Source: Lineus longissimus
Lineage: Eukaryota > Nemertea > Pilidiophora > Heteronemertea > Lineidae
Assembly: GCF_910592395.1 (NCBI RefSeq)
Contig: NC_088312.1
Location: 6,200,001-6,264,000 of the forward strand
Direction: 5' to 3'
DNA length: 64,000 nt
The position numbers were made by a program, and so were the translations under genes. Under the pieces are notes generated by a model, which saw only the letters and a list, made by a program, of their open reading frames with translations, did not search any database and was not told the DNA's origin. Below are positions 49,801 to 64,000 of this stretch, piece by piece (the stretch's first letter is position 1; each line of letters starts with the position of its first letter).

Positions 49801-52800
49801 TGTACTAGTATTTCGTTTTGTAATCGAATCTAGACAAAAATCTGATTAGAATAGTGTAATATCCAGGTGCTAGGAGGCTGCGATCACAAAAGCAGACCTC
49901 ATCACCCCATGTGAACCGATCAGGCCAAACAAATGCAATACGTACATGCACATGATAGGTGTACAATTGTGTATGTATCTGTAAATGAGAGAAATATATA
50001 AATTGGCCACAGTGGCAGCACCAGCAAGCCTATCTTGTAATTTATGTTCCTCCTCTGATTATGTATGTGCCTCTGTCTATCATGAATTGAAACCATTTTT
50101 CAAACCCGTCATGCATTTTCGTCAATAGTCTCAATAAATTTTGATGATTTTTTTTCATGAATTTCATATTGATCATGTCCTCAGTTCCGTTAATCATATC
50201 CATACTTAATACAACCAGTTCACTTTCCTCAATGAAAGATTTTGATATCGAAACATTCTCTAGTTTTTTCTGCTGGAAGCCAGACATCTGAATATCTTAT
50301 CCTTTCAATTCAGACTGGGGAAATATTATTGTTACCAGTGGTCTAAAATGGAAAACCATGTCAAATCTCTCTTATACAGAATTCCAAAGCATATTTTTTG
50401 TTTTCTGTAATTAGGGCCAAACCAGTTACTGTTGTGGCAGGACAGTGTCCATAATCCAATGAGATGTCTCTTCTATTACTGACGTTTCATATTTTTCGTA
50501 AACTTTTGCAAAATTCCTCCTGAGGAAACTGTTATCATGTGTAAAAACTTGTGCTAATGTACTGCTTTGAAGAAATGTTACAACTTTGAATACCACGTTT
50601 CTTAGTTTTTCTGAGTTACCTTCTTCCTTATGGGTTGATGGCTCTGAGCTCTGAGTGAGCATTTGCTTCCAACAAGATACACACTATTACTTCAAAGAAA
50701 CTGTTCTATCAACAAGCCTGTTCATTTGAAAGCTCTCAGTGAGCATTTGCGCACAACGAGAAACAAACTAGTTACTTGAAAGAAAGTGTTTGTTCTTTCA
50801 ACATGCCTGTTAATTTGAAAGCTCCAAGATGTGAGGATTTGCTTCCAACAAGATACAAACTAGTTAACTCATAAAGAAACTGTTTATTCTATCGACAAGC
50901 CTGTTCATTTGAAAACTCAAAGTGAGCATTTGCTTTCAACAAGATATAAACTAGTTACTTCAAAGAAACTGTTTGTTCGGTCTTGGTTATGAGGCTGATT
51001 AGATTGTGTCTAACCACCTGTTTCATTTATGTTCCAGGTGAATCTCATGTTCATCAGTTCGATATCAGTGTTCTTGACAACTTATCTCAACACCAAGGTA
51101 TTCTTAGAGCATTCAGGTGAGAAATTACACTACTGTAAAATCTGTCAGTAGCCATCATGGCTTTCTATACTGTGACTAAAATCAGTCAATATTCTTATAT
51201 TTTTTTCATTTTCATTACAGGTTATACCTCCCGACCAATTATTTTAGCAAGGTGGATATCTAGTCTGTCTGGTTTGTTGTGTTTCACGTATATCATCGGC
51301 AAGGCACCTATCAATTCTGATCTCTTGTTTTGGATACCGATGTGCGTTGGACTCCATGCTGCAGTCGGAATGACACTGACTGTCAAGCATGCAAAGGTAA
51401 CTTTACAATAGGTTTTGCTCATTGTGTTGTGCGTGTTGGGTCATTATTCAGCATGACAGCATAATAAAATACATGTACAGACCATAGATACGAATGACCC
51501 CCGCACATCTCTCATAGGTAAAATTTGCCTTCTAGACAATGCAAACTGAAATTGTTGGATGCCCCAGGTTTGGTAATGTGTGTGGCAAAGTACATGTATA
51601 ATAATAAGAAAACTGCGTGATTGGATGATCCAACTCACTAAATTTACAACTTAGTGTTTGGGATTTTTTTAGCTAAGATTTCATGTATATTTTCTCTTCT
51701 ATTTTCAGAGATTGTTCCTACCATTCATCTTCACCCTCGCTGTGTTCTATGTCTACTTGTTGACCCTACTGCCATGGAATTTACAGTATCCTTTTCAATT
51801 AGATAATAATCAATTTAAAAACAGTTGGCATGGTTCTAGTTGGACTGTTGCAGATTTACTTGATTTTTGCGTCCTTTGAATGAGGTGCAAAAATTGAGAT
51901 TCCTAGTGCCTGGTGCCGAAAAAGGTCAAAGTCAGAATTACATAAAATTTTTCGTACAGTAGTTTCAAACTTACGAACACATTCCTTCATAATATTCAGA
52001 TTCACGTTACAACATGTCAGTATTCATGTACAGTCTGTTTACATGTTGCTGTTCATCAATGTGTTCCTGTGTCTGATGTGTATGGTCACATCCATTGATT
52101 CATCAAGACGTGATCTCTTCAACACCTTGTCTGTTACCAGTTCATTCTGTAAGTATTTTAGTAATGGACTTTTAAAAGTTTGTTATTTATTGAGCTCAAC
52201 ATATTTTAGGTGGGGTGGCATAGTCTCAGGTTAGGCAGAGGGGTTAAATGCCAAGTGGGAAATTCCGTTGTTTTCATTTGACCTTATTTGATAAATTCTT
52301 TTCTTTCCAGTTTTCCTAGTGTGCGAGTTCACCCTGCATAGTAACAAGTTGTACTTGTCCATTCTGATGCCCATCACTTCTGCCCTCATTTCATACTTTT
52401 CACTCAGGTATGTACAGGTGTTATTAAGACATTCGGTATATTGTGTATTTCTTGGTCGGATGGTTTCCAGGGCGTGAGACTTTCTCAGGAATATAGGAAT
52501 TGAATTCATCATCATCAACATTGATCAATGAGTTCACAGACTATTTTCAATTTATTGTCAATTTTAACATTTCTCTTCCAGAATGCATTATGTAGCGAAG
52601 CTGAACCCCAATCCGGCTTTTGCGATTCTGGCTATGCACATTGCCAAACTGCTTGTGCTGTTCCAGAGTTCTTACAGCCTGAAAACCAATGTGACATTGT
52701 TGTTCTGGGGGTATTCGGCTGTTGTGGCATTCCTGTTGGTCTTTGTTGCCGTGAAGTTTATCATTCATGTCGAAATGGACTCGCTTGCTGAAAATACGGT

Positions 52801-55800
52801 GGGTACAATACAAAGAATTCTTGACGATAGGAACCTTTTCCTAATGGAGCTTCTCATGGTGAACTCCATGGATTGATACCACTTTGATTACCCTTGCAAG
52901 CATTTTGGGCATGGTTGACTTGGAAAAACGCTATAGAAATGCTGAAGTATAACTTACCGTAGTTAGTCTTTCAAACTTATTGCTGAACTGTTCTAATATT
53001 TCAGCTTTATTTCTACACTGGTGGACTTGGTTTCTTGATGTTACTAAACGGGCCTAGTTTACTCAGCAGCATTGTTGAGCTTCTGGTGCAGGATGTGGCA
53101 TCTTATTCTGAGATTTTAGGTAAGTCAAGAAAAATTTATCTTCCTAATCTGTGCTGTGCTTGAGAAGCCTTGTGTCCACATTGGCTATTGAAGCCACAGT
53201 AGGTGAGTAAATAGTGCCTTGTCAAGCACTCATTCCTAGTGTCCTGCTCATAGGTGCATTCACAAAAAGTTCTCTTTAAAGAGCAGGGTCTTCAGTACTT
53301 TGATTATAAGCCTGGCACATTACCACCAAATCACCTACCCCTCTAAAGCTATGCACATTATCACTATCATTCTTTTCATTTCAGTGTTGCATTTCTTCTT
53401 CTGGGGGATACTCTGTCTGAAGGTGACCCTGACAAGGACCATTCCCACACAGCTTCTGAGACACGTGTCACCAGCATTGATATGCTGTGCATCTCTTATG
53501 TTGATATTGCGACCACAACTACAGTTTTCACTGTAAGTAAAATAGGCATGGGTATTTTACCTGACGAGATAATGGCTTGAAAATTTCTCAATCTCTTTGG
53601 TCGACCAACAGTTAATTACAACTTAGTGTTACAACCTCAGTAGACCTGTAGTGTGTAAAATGTTCATTGTCATGCTCAGCTTGCTGAACTCGCAAAAAAT
53701 CTTAAAATGAACTACACGTAGCAATTGCCACTTCCCAAATGGTCAATTCAAAGCAGATAAACAGATTCTTGTAATTTTTATTTTCAGTATTTCACTGCTT
53801 GATTGGTGGCTTGTCATGAGTGTGCTGGCCTCAATAGTCGTGCTATGTGGGAATGTGCCACTGAAGACAGATAGACAGATTCTGCTCCCGTCTATATTTA
53901 TTGGTGCTCCTTGTGGATTGAAAGCAGAAGCAGTGGTAAGTGGTTAGTGTGTCTTTTTGTGATGACATCAACTGTACAGCTTCTGTAGCGATAAAACACA
54001 GACAACAGACTTAATTCGTACCAACTGATTTTCTGTACCTTGATTCATATTTTCAAATCATGACATTACTGTATCTTTTCCAGCTGTGGTCAGATTGGTC
54101 TGTAGACTTCGTGCGAATCTGGGGCAGCGCTGTAGCAGGAACGTGTCTCGCTTATCTTGCTTTTAATCTCAAATGTCTGTCATCGAAGGAAGTGGAAAAG
54201 AAAATTGTCAAGATGTAAGTACATGTTGGAGAATAAGGGAATTACCTTGAACAGAATATGCATCGTTATTGATAAAATAGCATTTGGAAACAATTTTATG
54301 GAAAGATATCACATGATTATTTGCTTGTGCAACCAAATGCTGATCCATAATCTACCTTGAGAAAATCGGTATGATTTTACCTCTGACATGCCTCATAGTC
54401 GGCAGAGATTGAGCATTCTATGCCGCCTACTTTGAACAGATTTTGCAAAAACTTTCAGTCCAGCAAAATTTTCATTTCTCGGTCTTTTCAGATGTGTGGT
54501 TCTCATCCTGAGTTCAGTATTGTTAGTCATACCAGACCTTCTCGTCATGACTTCCATTGGCCAGCTGCCCTCGTCACCATCTTTGAGATTCCTCGTCTTT
54601 AGTTGTCTGTTGCCAGCATTGCTGTTGAAACTATATTCTATGTCGGATAAGGTAAGGATTTGTGGTTGCTCTAACTAGAAGCTCTCTGTCCCATATTGTT
54701 GTGATATCGCATAATACTTCATCCTTTCAGGGTAAAAAAGTAATATTTTCCCAGCAAGACGAGATTGAATTGAGACACCTTAGTCTTTCCAGATTTGTAT
54801 CATCAAAAATCTTTACATTTTTGATAAGGTCAGTGTTTAGTCCAAGAACATTAGTTGAGACAGTCAGTTCAAACTGAATATGTAAAATTTCGGGAAGAGA
54901 AATCCTCCTGTGACTACATGTATCTCAGCTGAGAATCTTTGCTATTTTTAGTGGTCATATGTGTAGTACAATTCATTCCTCTCATTGCTACCAGTAGGCC
55001 TAATAAGTTCCAGTACTCTTTCTCTTTTTAGGTGTTGGACCTGGGAAAAGAGGAACGTGCCATATCAAAGCTGCCGATTGTCGGAAATCTTTTCACCTAT
55101 CATACATTTGTAGTTCTTTGTTTGGTGTGCCCAATTCAAAGTTGGGATTTTTGGGTACGTAATATCTCTTGCAAGGATTCAGTCCAAGATACGTGTAAAT
55201 GGAAACTTTTGCAATGGGAGCTTTAAGCAAAACTTGAGGACGCAAGTGGTAATCATTTTGACATCTCAATGTGTTAACAGACTCAGTTTTAAGGACATCA
55301 TTTTTGGGGGCTGATTGTGATGTTGTCATTACTCGATACAAATAACTTTGACTTGTCAAAAAAACTAATTTCACAAGTGATTACACTTTTGTCTTTCAGA
55401 TGTGTTGTTCCTCTCTTGTGTTTTTCCTCCTACAAAAAGACCCCTACATCCTACGGAATCTCACTCGCCAGAACCAAGCTACGCCGACCGTTAGCACGTC
55501 GGGCCTCGTCCTCATGATGTCTACGTTGATAAGAAATCACATCTGGACCGAAAAATGGATTATAAAAATCTTGCAAGGACTTTTGGAATTAATCGTAATT
55601 GCAATAACTGTGCCAAATTATGTTCAATTATTTGCAATACTTTGGACGGGAAAAATCCCTCTCTGGGACCGTTATGTCGTATTTCTTGCGCCGTGGAATC
55701 TATTTCTGTTATATGGGTGTTCGTATCAGAGTTGGGCGTTGGGTATATTTGGCTTGTTATCGGCAGCATGGATGATGATTTATAAGCTGCCGCTGCAGGT

Positions 55801-55825
55801 TGATCACCCGCGAGTTTGGAGGTGA
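46801..55825 (+). CDS. uncharacterised polytopic membrane protein, ~949 aa, 19 exons
   Basis: Family not recognised. Exons: 46801-47024, 47369-47437, 48082-48156, 48466-48583, 48774-48889, 49369-49570, 51038-51116, 51221-51396, 51709-51785, 52000-52148, 52311-52407, 52582-52798, 53005-53119, 53385-53532, 53788-53935, 54084-54214, 54492-54651, 55032-55154, 55400-55825. They give 950 codons, all GT-AG and in phase. An in-frame TAA 9 bp upstream supports the start ATG. A short cytosolic-looking acidic N-terminus (EGSEEEEEEKEKEE, ~36-49) is followed by roughly 22-25 hydrophobic segments almost to the C-terminus, typical of a transporter or large multispan protein of the ER or other membranes. There is no signal peptide. 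The last exon holds YVVFLAPWNLFLLYG and ALGIFGLLSAAWMMIY. The C-terminus is uncertain because the stop overlaps a strong splice donor (AG|GTGAGT at 55820-55827). Confidence 0.85.
48175..48290 (+). mobile_element. CAGTGG-type MITE, diverged copy in intron 3
   Basis: Starts TAGTGGAACCTCCC at 48175, with GCGGACACCTCC and AAGGACACTGCATTT following the family pattern of 23839-24007. It begins only 18 bp after the exon 3 end of the membrane-protein gene. The right terminus is degraded, so the end is approximate. Confidence 0.55.
49018..49205. repeat. 120-bp-period duplication in intron 5
   Basis: CATAATTGGCATCTGCTGAA occurs at 49019 and 49139 (period 120), each followed by GTTAGTGATACACAC-like and GGCTAACAC sequence. 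Lies in the intron before exon 6 of the membrane-protein gene. Confidence 0.8.
50650..50985. repeat. four-unit ~84-92-bp tandem array in intron 6
   Basis: Units begin with GTGAGCATTTGC-like words near 50655, 50739, 50831 and 50922. They share CAACAAGATACAAACTAGTT, AAAGAAACTGTTTGTTC and CAAGCCTGTTCATTTGAAA. Units are diverged but clearly tandem. Confidence 0.85.
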
Positions 55826-56040
55826 GTCAGGAAATTGGGGAGGTTATCATTTTTAACTTGAGATTAAGTGGGTTCACCGCTTGGACAAGAAGTCCCATTT
55901 CTGCACACCATCACAGTATCTTAGGTACACTAATGTACATACATGTATCCATGTAATGATGTATTAGACATATTGTGTTGTCTGTTATGGGATCAAATGC
56001 ATTGATGTTTGTCTTGTTATCAAATACACAGGCGGTAAGC

Positions 56041-56230
56041 ATGGTGGCAAAGTGGCAGAGCGTCTAACTTGTGATCAGAAAGGTCATGGGTTCAAGGCTT
56101 GGCCAGTGCCACTCAGTACTTTCAACTGGCCTGAAATGGGCACTTTTAGCTTGTTAATGTTATTAACATTCTTTTCACATTGTTTAGGAAACATCCTCCT
56201 TAAAGACTTTTTTGCATTTTATTTTATGTT
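56041..56230 (+). repeat. tRNA-derived SINE
   Basis: The head carries a pol III A box, TGGCAAAGTGG at 56045-56055, and a B box, GGTTCAAGGCT at 56089-56099, with tRNA-like spacing (34 bp between them) and AGCGTCTAACTTGTGATCAG in the anticodon-arm position. The downstream tail is unrelated to tRNA and AT-rich. There is no intact tRNA acceptor stem, so it is a SINE rather than a tRNA gene. It lies directly downstream of the membrane-protein gene's last clear exon. Confidence 0.7.
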
Positions 56231-56258
56231 GTACAATTAAATCTTATTTGAACATTTC

Positions 56259-56264
56259 AATAAA
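56259..56264 (+). terminator. candidate poly(A) signal downstream of the membrane-protein gene
   Basis: AATAAA about 434 nt after the stop at 55823-55825, on the same strand and just past the SINE body. It could equally be part of the SINE tail. Confidence 0.35.
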
Positions 56265-56501
56265 ACGCCATCAAAGATATGAAAGATTTTTTGATTTTTT
56301 TCGCACTCTTCTACACGATAGTGCTGGGGAAAAATGGGTTACAGAGTCACTTGGAGTTCATAGGTTGTGGCACTAAAAGCTAGTCTAGGTGCTGCTTGCT
56401 TTCATTTCCTCAGGACAAGCTTCAGTGTGCACTGTTTAAGCTGCACCTTGACTCCCCCCTTAGTGCCACTGTGGGAACAGATGTGTATTGTGAGTTTTTG
56501 A

Positions 56502-59372
56502 AGTACTGTATTCCACCTAGGACTATGAAAACAATTTTGACTCATTTTCCCTGCAACATGCTTGTTTATTCAATGCGATTGAGCAGAGTTGGACAATATG
56601 CTTTTGGTACTGCCCCTGCCTCTGGTCTTCAGTTGTAAGTTTGTGCCAGCATCATTGCGAGCTGAACATGTGCAAGGCCGAGTGTACATTTTAAAGCCCG
56701 CAAACATATTTATGTACATGCGAGAAATATTTGCATGGGAAGAGGTCACTTAAGTGTTCTCACCTCGTCAAGCATGCAGACTACCCGTCCACATTCACCA
56801 TCAGCATAGTTTTCTTTTACAAGCTGCCAGCAACGTTGGTCATCAGCCGTGTTGAGAGCAAGTGGAGGTGGAAGCAGCTGATCAGAGCCATTTATGCACT
56901 ACTCCTAGCAACACAAGAACAGGTGGTCTATACATAAAAGAAGTACAAGAACATTTCCAACAATAATTTTCTGATTTTAATTGGAATTATTTTCTGACAA
57001 TTTGAATTATTATACAAAACATATTATTACAATGTAATGTTAATTCTTGTACACATCATTTAAGTTATAGACAATCAGACAACAAGAACGTTTTAATATT
57101 AATTTGTGAGAACAGCCTACTTGCAGCAGCGTGCTAGGAGATAAAATTCCATATTTTGAGGAATCACGCTAGAACACCAGAGTGACTGAAAAATACTTCA
57201 ATAGAACAATCACTTACCAAGTAATCAAAATTGCAGAAGCATCTTAAAAAGCAAGGCAGCTTGAATTGTAAAATTCCGTGAAATTTACAATGACAACAAT
57301 GACATATGAGACCACCAGTACCGGGGTAGTGCTTTCAAAGTTGAGTGATGAATGCTGTGCATTACGTCTAGAACCACCGAAGTCCTTGATCAAAGCTATC
57401 GGTATTAGTGGTGCTACGTCTTACAACAGGTACAACATGAACGATATTCTCTATTATATGAAAAAGTTCGAATAGTAACTAACCACAGGTACATTCAAGG
57501 CAACTGGACTCTTTCGTCGACACTAGACCTGGTACAGCTGAAGTTGGGTCACCATCATGGCAGCACAGAAACATTTATTTCATTTAATACTAACAAGTAC
57601 AGGGATAGGAACTGCTAGTGGACAAAAACGACCATGTTTAGGCTGTTAAAAAAACTAAGACCCCCAACTCTCTCATACTTGAATTTACATATCATGAAAA
57701 TATGATCAAAAAAATGGAACATAGTGGTAAGATAATCAAAAATAAGTCGCTTTCTTACTAAAAATGAACTACAGTACATTGATGTGACCGCACACTAGAC
57801 AAACAAAGCAAAGCATGTTGTGTAGCCGAATACATCTATGTACAGTATGCACGGATGCCAAGCTTACATGCTAAAGTGTGGAACAATGTCAATGACGGTG
57901 CAATTCCACAATACAACTACTTCTATTAACTTATGTACAAATGTGCAATATATTCATAAATACCAAGAATAGACTTAAGGAGAATGAACAACTCGAAAAA
58001 ACCCCACAGATAGGTGTTTTTTTTAAATCGCATGGAGCCATTTGCAAGGCACGACCAATACGAACTCTTGCTCTAATACCTTATTTGTAAGATATTCCCT
58101 ATTTTCTTAGTTGATCACTTAGATGATCACACTTTTTGTTTGCGGGAATATTTAGTATGGGGTTGTAATAAAATATCTAGCCAGTTAAACATTCTTCTTT
58201 CATCTATACTTGGTAAATACAGATACATGTAATCTTGTTCTAATTAGAGTGAACACTATATACGTCTTCACCTTTTATACACATGCGTAATTACCATGCA
58301 TTGAGGAATGTCTGGCACAAGTTGAATGGAAAACCTACCTGCACAGGACACCAAATAATGTCAATCACAGAAGCGAGTAAAATACTTACTATTAATCAAT
58401 TCGAAGCACGGTAAGAATAAAGTCAGCAGTTTAAGCTAATAGAACAAGGGCCCCAACTTAATCTCAGAAATCTTTGACGTCCCCTCCTGGCTTGGTATCT
58501 AGAACCTCTAGATTTTCCAAAACGATCTGCAGTGGAACCTCCCTTAGTGGACACCTCTCTATTAAGGACACTAGTTGAGGTTTCAAAGTGGTTGTTTCCA
58601 TTCAATTTGACCTCTCTAATCAGTACACCTCTCTATTAGGGACAGCACTTAACGGCAAGCACCAACCAAACTAGCCAGAGAGTGTTAATATATGATGAAC
58701 AAGAATGGCCTGACATAAACACATTCATTGACATTTGCACACAATAGCAAGAGAAAAAGACAATACTGCTGGACCATGCATATATATGGTTATATTCCCA
58801 GTTATCGGTCAAACATCTCATTATCTCAAGGTATCCCTGTCCAACTAGATCTTAGTTACATACGCATGAAACTAGCAGTAGATTACCAGTAATCTGCTTT
58901 TGATAAAACACACGTTGACAGCTCAGATACATGTAGTTGATAAACTTTTTGCTATATTTGTTTTTAAAGCAGGCCCCAAAGACGTCCTTTGTTTTAAAAG
59001 AAATATCAAACACTGTAAAGTCAGTCTGTTTTTACCTTGAATATGGTCAGTTGCACCACATCCAAAGAGCTCCTGGCTGATTTTACAATAGTAACTTGTA
59101 GTATGCCCACAAACTCAACAATTACCACATACATGTATAACAGCCAGGAAAAATAATTTAAAAAAAGACTTGTTGTTCCCACACACCTCATGACTGAATT
59201 TTCAAATAAGTCAACACCTCGTTATTATCAGCCCCCCTCGGTTATGACACCACTGACATAAATATCAATTTCTGATACTGTACACATAGCACACTAATTT
59301 GAGTCTATTTTCATTATATGATAGTCAATATGATAGAAACATGGAGTGACAATTTCGAAATCTCCCGCCTCT
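56502..59372. other. convergent intergenic / 3' UTR DNA
   Basis: This is the space between the convergent membrane-protein and RAB21 genes. I see no supported gene. A 53-codon open stretch at 56778-56937 follows an AG but does not fit the phase of the preceding exons. The RAB21 3' UTR probably extends into the right part, where the MITE copy at 58530 lies. Confidence 0.35.
58530..58648 (+). mobile_element. CAGTGG-type MITE, truncated copy
   Basis: Starts CAGTGGAACCTCCC at 58530 and shares GGTTGTTTCCATTCAATTTG and CACCTCTCTATTA with the copy at 23839-24007. The right inverted end is missing. It probably lies within the RAB21 3' UTR or just beyond. Confidence 0.65.
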
Positions 59373-62621
<3,249 letters not shown>

Positions 62622-62910
62622 TTTTTAGCTAGAAGTAAATGACTTAGATAAAGAAAATAACAGACTACAACTGAATCGTCTTTTTAATTCAATAACGGCA
62701 CTAGCAGTGTATATTTTTATAGTGAAATAGGGCCTATCAGAAAAGAGGTACCATTAATGCTTGTCAATATGGCTCCCTCCAGGCGCGACGTCATCGTCAT
62801 ATGAGGAAGTCACGCTGTCCGCGAGAAGTAAATAAACGCACATGTTTTCTTCCCGCCAAATTTGAATGAATTAAAGGACTACCCACCAGCTAAAATTGAA
62901 TCAAGCAGTT
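62622..62910 (-). promoter_or_regulatory. RAB21 upstream region with near-CRE
   Basis: Upstream of the RAB21 ATG. It includes a GC-rich patch, AGGCGCGACGTCATCG, at about 62781-62796; ACGTCA here is a CRE core one base off TGACGTCA. The transcription start is not determined. The rest is non-coding up to the tandem repeat. Confidence 0.35.
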
Positions 62911-63239
62911 GTTGGTTGTCCCATTGTCCGTCCTTGTAAGATGATTACAACGGTACAACCAAATCAGTTGTCTTGTATCACCCATGTAGAACGCAAGTGT
63001 AATGTTGTCTTGTACAGCTAAAGGACCCTTTGAAGGTTGTGTCAATGTCTTCCCAACCTGACCAGATTAACCAGCTGGAAGAGGTTGGTTGTCCCATTGT
63101 CCGTCCTTGTGAGATGATTACGGTACAACCAAATCAGTTGTCTTGTATCGCCCATGTAGAACGCAAGTGTAATGTTGTCTTGTACAGCTAAAGGACCCTT
63201 TGAAGGTTGTGTCAATGTCTTCCCAACCTGACCAGATAA
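62911..63239. repeat. 173-bp tandem duplication, two units
   Basis: GTTGGTTGTCCCATTGTCCG starts at 62911 and again at 63084. The second unit is almost identical apart from a short deletion near GATTAC(AAC)GGTACAACC and base changes. It ends about 5 bp before the LTR. Its internal words recur at 18971-19171. Confidence 0.92.
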
Positions 63240-63243
63240 CTAG

Positions 63244-63448
63244 TGTGACGGCGACATAATATGGGCGGGCGGGCGCCCCATAGATTGGAGCAAGGTTCGC
63301 GGAGTGATACACTGCTTCTGGATGCTGGCGCGAAACTGTCTACAGTACCTGTTAGGTTTGTGTGTAAATAAAGCCCGTTGTCCGATTCAAGACTTCCCCT
63401 TATGAATACCCACAGCAGGAGAACGTGGCGGAATATGCCAATTTCACA
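63244..63448 (+). mobile_element. 5' LTR of a Ty3/Gypsy-type retrotransposon (205 bp)
   Basis: Begins TGTGA and ends TCACA, the usual short inverted TG...CA ends. It contains a poly(A) signal AATAAA at 63367-63372 and is followed one base later by a tRNA primer-binding site. The boundary is inferred from these landmarks because the 3' LTR is outside the window. Confidence 0.75.
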
Positions 63449-63449
63449 C

Positions 63450-63468
63450 TGGCGCCCAACGTGGGGCC
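63450..63468 (+). other. primer-binding site
   Basis: TGGCGCCCAACGTGGGGCC begins with the TGG that pairs with a tRNA CCA end, immediately after the LTR. The exact primer tRNA is not assigned. Confidence 0.75.
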
Positions 63469-63828
63469 AAAAAACTGAATGCTAGTTCAGAAAAAGGGGA
63501 TTTTGTGATCGAATTTTCGGGAGGCGTTTTGATACACACGTAAAAACACACTGTAGTGCAAGCACTGCCGGACGCAATTGTGTATTTGTTTCGGCCCAAA
63601 CTAAATAATGATTGCATGCATATTACCAAGGCACTGTAATTTATAACTTAGGGGTTACCAAGTTATTTGATCAGCTGCTTGGCATGTTTTGGTCCTTAAA
63701 ACACTGTTTTGGTAGGGTTTTTCCACCGACAGTGACTGTCACGTGATCTCGCATACTTCACGGTGTATGGGGTGCTGATCAGGTATTTATATTCATTAGT
63801 TGTTGCATCTATTTCTAAAAAAACAGAC

Positions 63829-64000
63829 ATGGCAGCGGCACGCCCGAAACTCAATGTTTTTTCAGGGGAGTCCTCCGAGGATTTTGTGATGTGGTTTAAG
63901 AGGTATGAACTCTTTCACCCCCCTGTACCTAACGATGCGGCCGTTGCGGTTCAGAGGCGTCATCAGACGTTGCCTCTATTTCTAACCGGTCGAGCCTTCA
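63829..64000 (+). CDS. gag start of a Gypsy-type retrotransposon, cut by window edge
   Basis: An ATG after a ~360-nt leader opens a frame that stays open to the window end (57 codons). MAAARPKLNVFSGESSEDFV and WFKRYELF resemble the N-terminal gag domain of Ty3/Gypsy elements, which begins with a short hydrophobic 'F.G....D...W...F' pattern. The intact frame, together with the intact LTR and primer site, suggests a fairly young insertion. The rest of the element (gag-pol) lies to the right. Confidence 0.75.
   Translation, partial: MAAARPKLNVFSGESSEDFVMWFKRYELFHPPVPNDAAVAVQRRHQTLPLFLTGRAF

Larger units (their letters stand above)
55822..56501 (+). other. possible alternative 3' end of the membrane-protein gene
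   Basis: If the donor at 55822 is used, an acceptor with a good pyrimidine tract (TTTCATTTCCTCAG) places an exon start at 56414. It reads about 29 further codons to a TGA at 56499-56501. Within it, a GTGAGT donor at 56490 could splice on. The competing model stops at 55823-55825 and polyadenylates near AATAAA 56259-56264. Sequence alone does not decide. Confidence 0.35.

Noticed and set aside
50042-50662. Minus-strand frames of 78-81 codons inside intron 6 of the membrane-protein gene
   Set aside because: No family similarity, splice partners or upstream signals; the region is intronic.
56041-56110. A real tRNA gene
   Set aside because: A and B boxes are present but the acceptor stem does not pair and the sequence continues into a long unrelated tail, so SINE is the better call.
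56778-56937. YPSTFTISIVFFYKLPATL-containing frame as a further exon of the membrane-protein gene
   Set aside because: The AG before it enters in a phase that does not match any preceding exon end I could support.

Overview
This is a 64 kb window of eukaryotic, animal nuclear DNA. Genes are split by many short GT-AG introns, 3' UTRs are long, and AT-rich intergenic DNA is full of short interspersed repeats. Protein similarity to vertebrate orthologues (NUDC, AEBP2, RAB21), together with LINE, BEL/Pao-like, Gypsy and tRNA-SINE remains and many MITE-like repeats, suggests a marine invertebrate bilaterian. A lophotrochozoan or invertebrate deuterostome fits, but the sequence alone does not fix the phylum.

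Layout. 1-14 kb is repeat-rich with no host gene I can support: a BEL/Pao-like protease fragment, a frame-broken LINE reverse transcriptase, an inverted repeat, a 15-bp minisatellite, a MITE with TTAGGG-like interior, and an 11-unit ~64-bp tandem array whose reverse strand spells the C2H2 zinc-finger linker HTGDKPF. NUDC lies on the minus strand at 14952-18767 (10 exons, 335 aa). Head-to-head with it, on the plus strand at 20070-27669, is a 17-exon gene for a 918-aa coiled-coil protein that I do not recognise. 28.4-35.6 kb has no coding signal and probably includes a long AEBP2 3' UTR.

AEBP2, a PRC2 cofactor with three C2H2 fingers, occupies 35646-46016 on the minus strand (5 exons, 560 aa). 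Its introns hold a ~1.1 kb hairpin-terminated repeat element with a (GAC)n tract. Head-to-head with AEBP2, starting 784 bp away, a 19-exon plus-strand gene (46801-55825) encodes a ~949-aa membrane protein with about 22-25 membrane segments, family not recognised. RAB21 is on the minus strand at 59373-62621 (6 exons, 215 aa), convergent with it. The right edge holds a 173-bp tandem duplication and the 5' end of a Ty3/Gypsy-type LTR retrotransposon (LTR, primer-binding site, start of gag) running off the window.

Exon models were built by hand from reading frame, GT/AG sites and phase. All five host genes close in frame across every junction. The host genes have no obvious common pathway: NUDC is a dynein/HSP90 cochaperone, AEBP2 is chromatin, RAB21 is early-endosome traffic. 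The likely functional couplings are the two head-to-head promoter regions. One holds a perfect GTCACGTGAC palindrome, the other two perfect TGACGTCA sites 32 bp apart.
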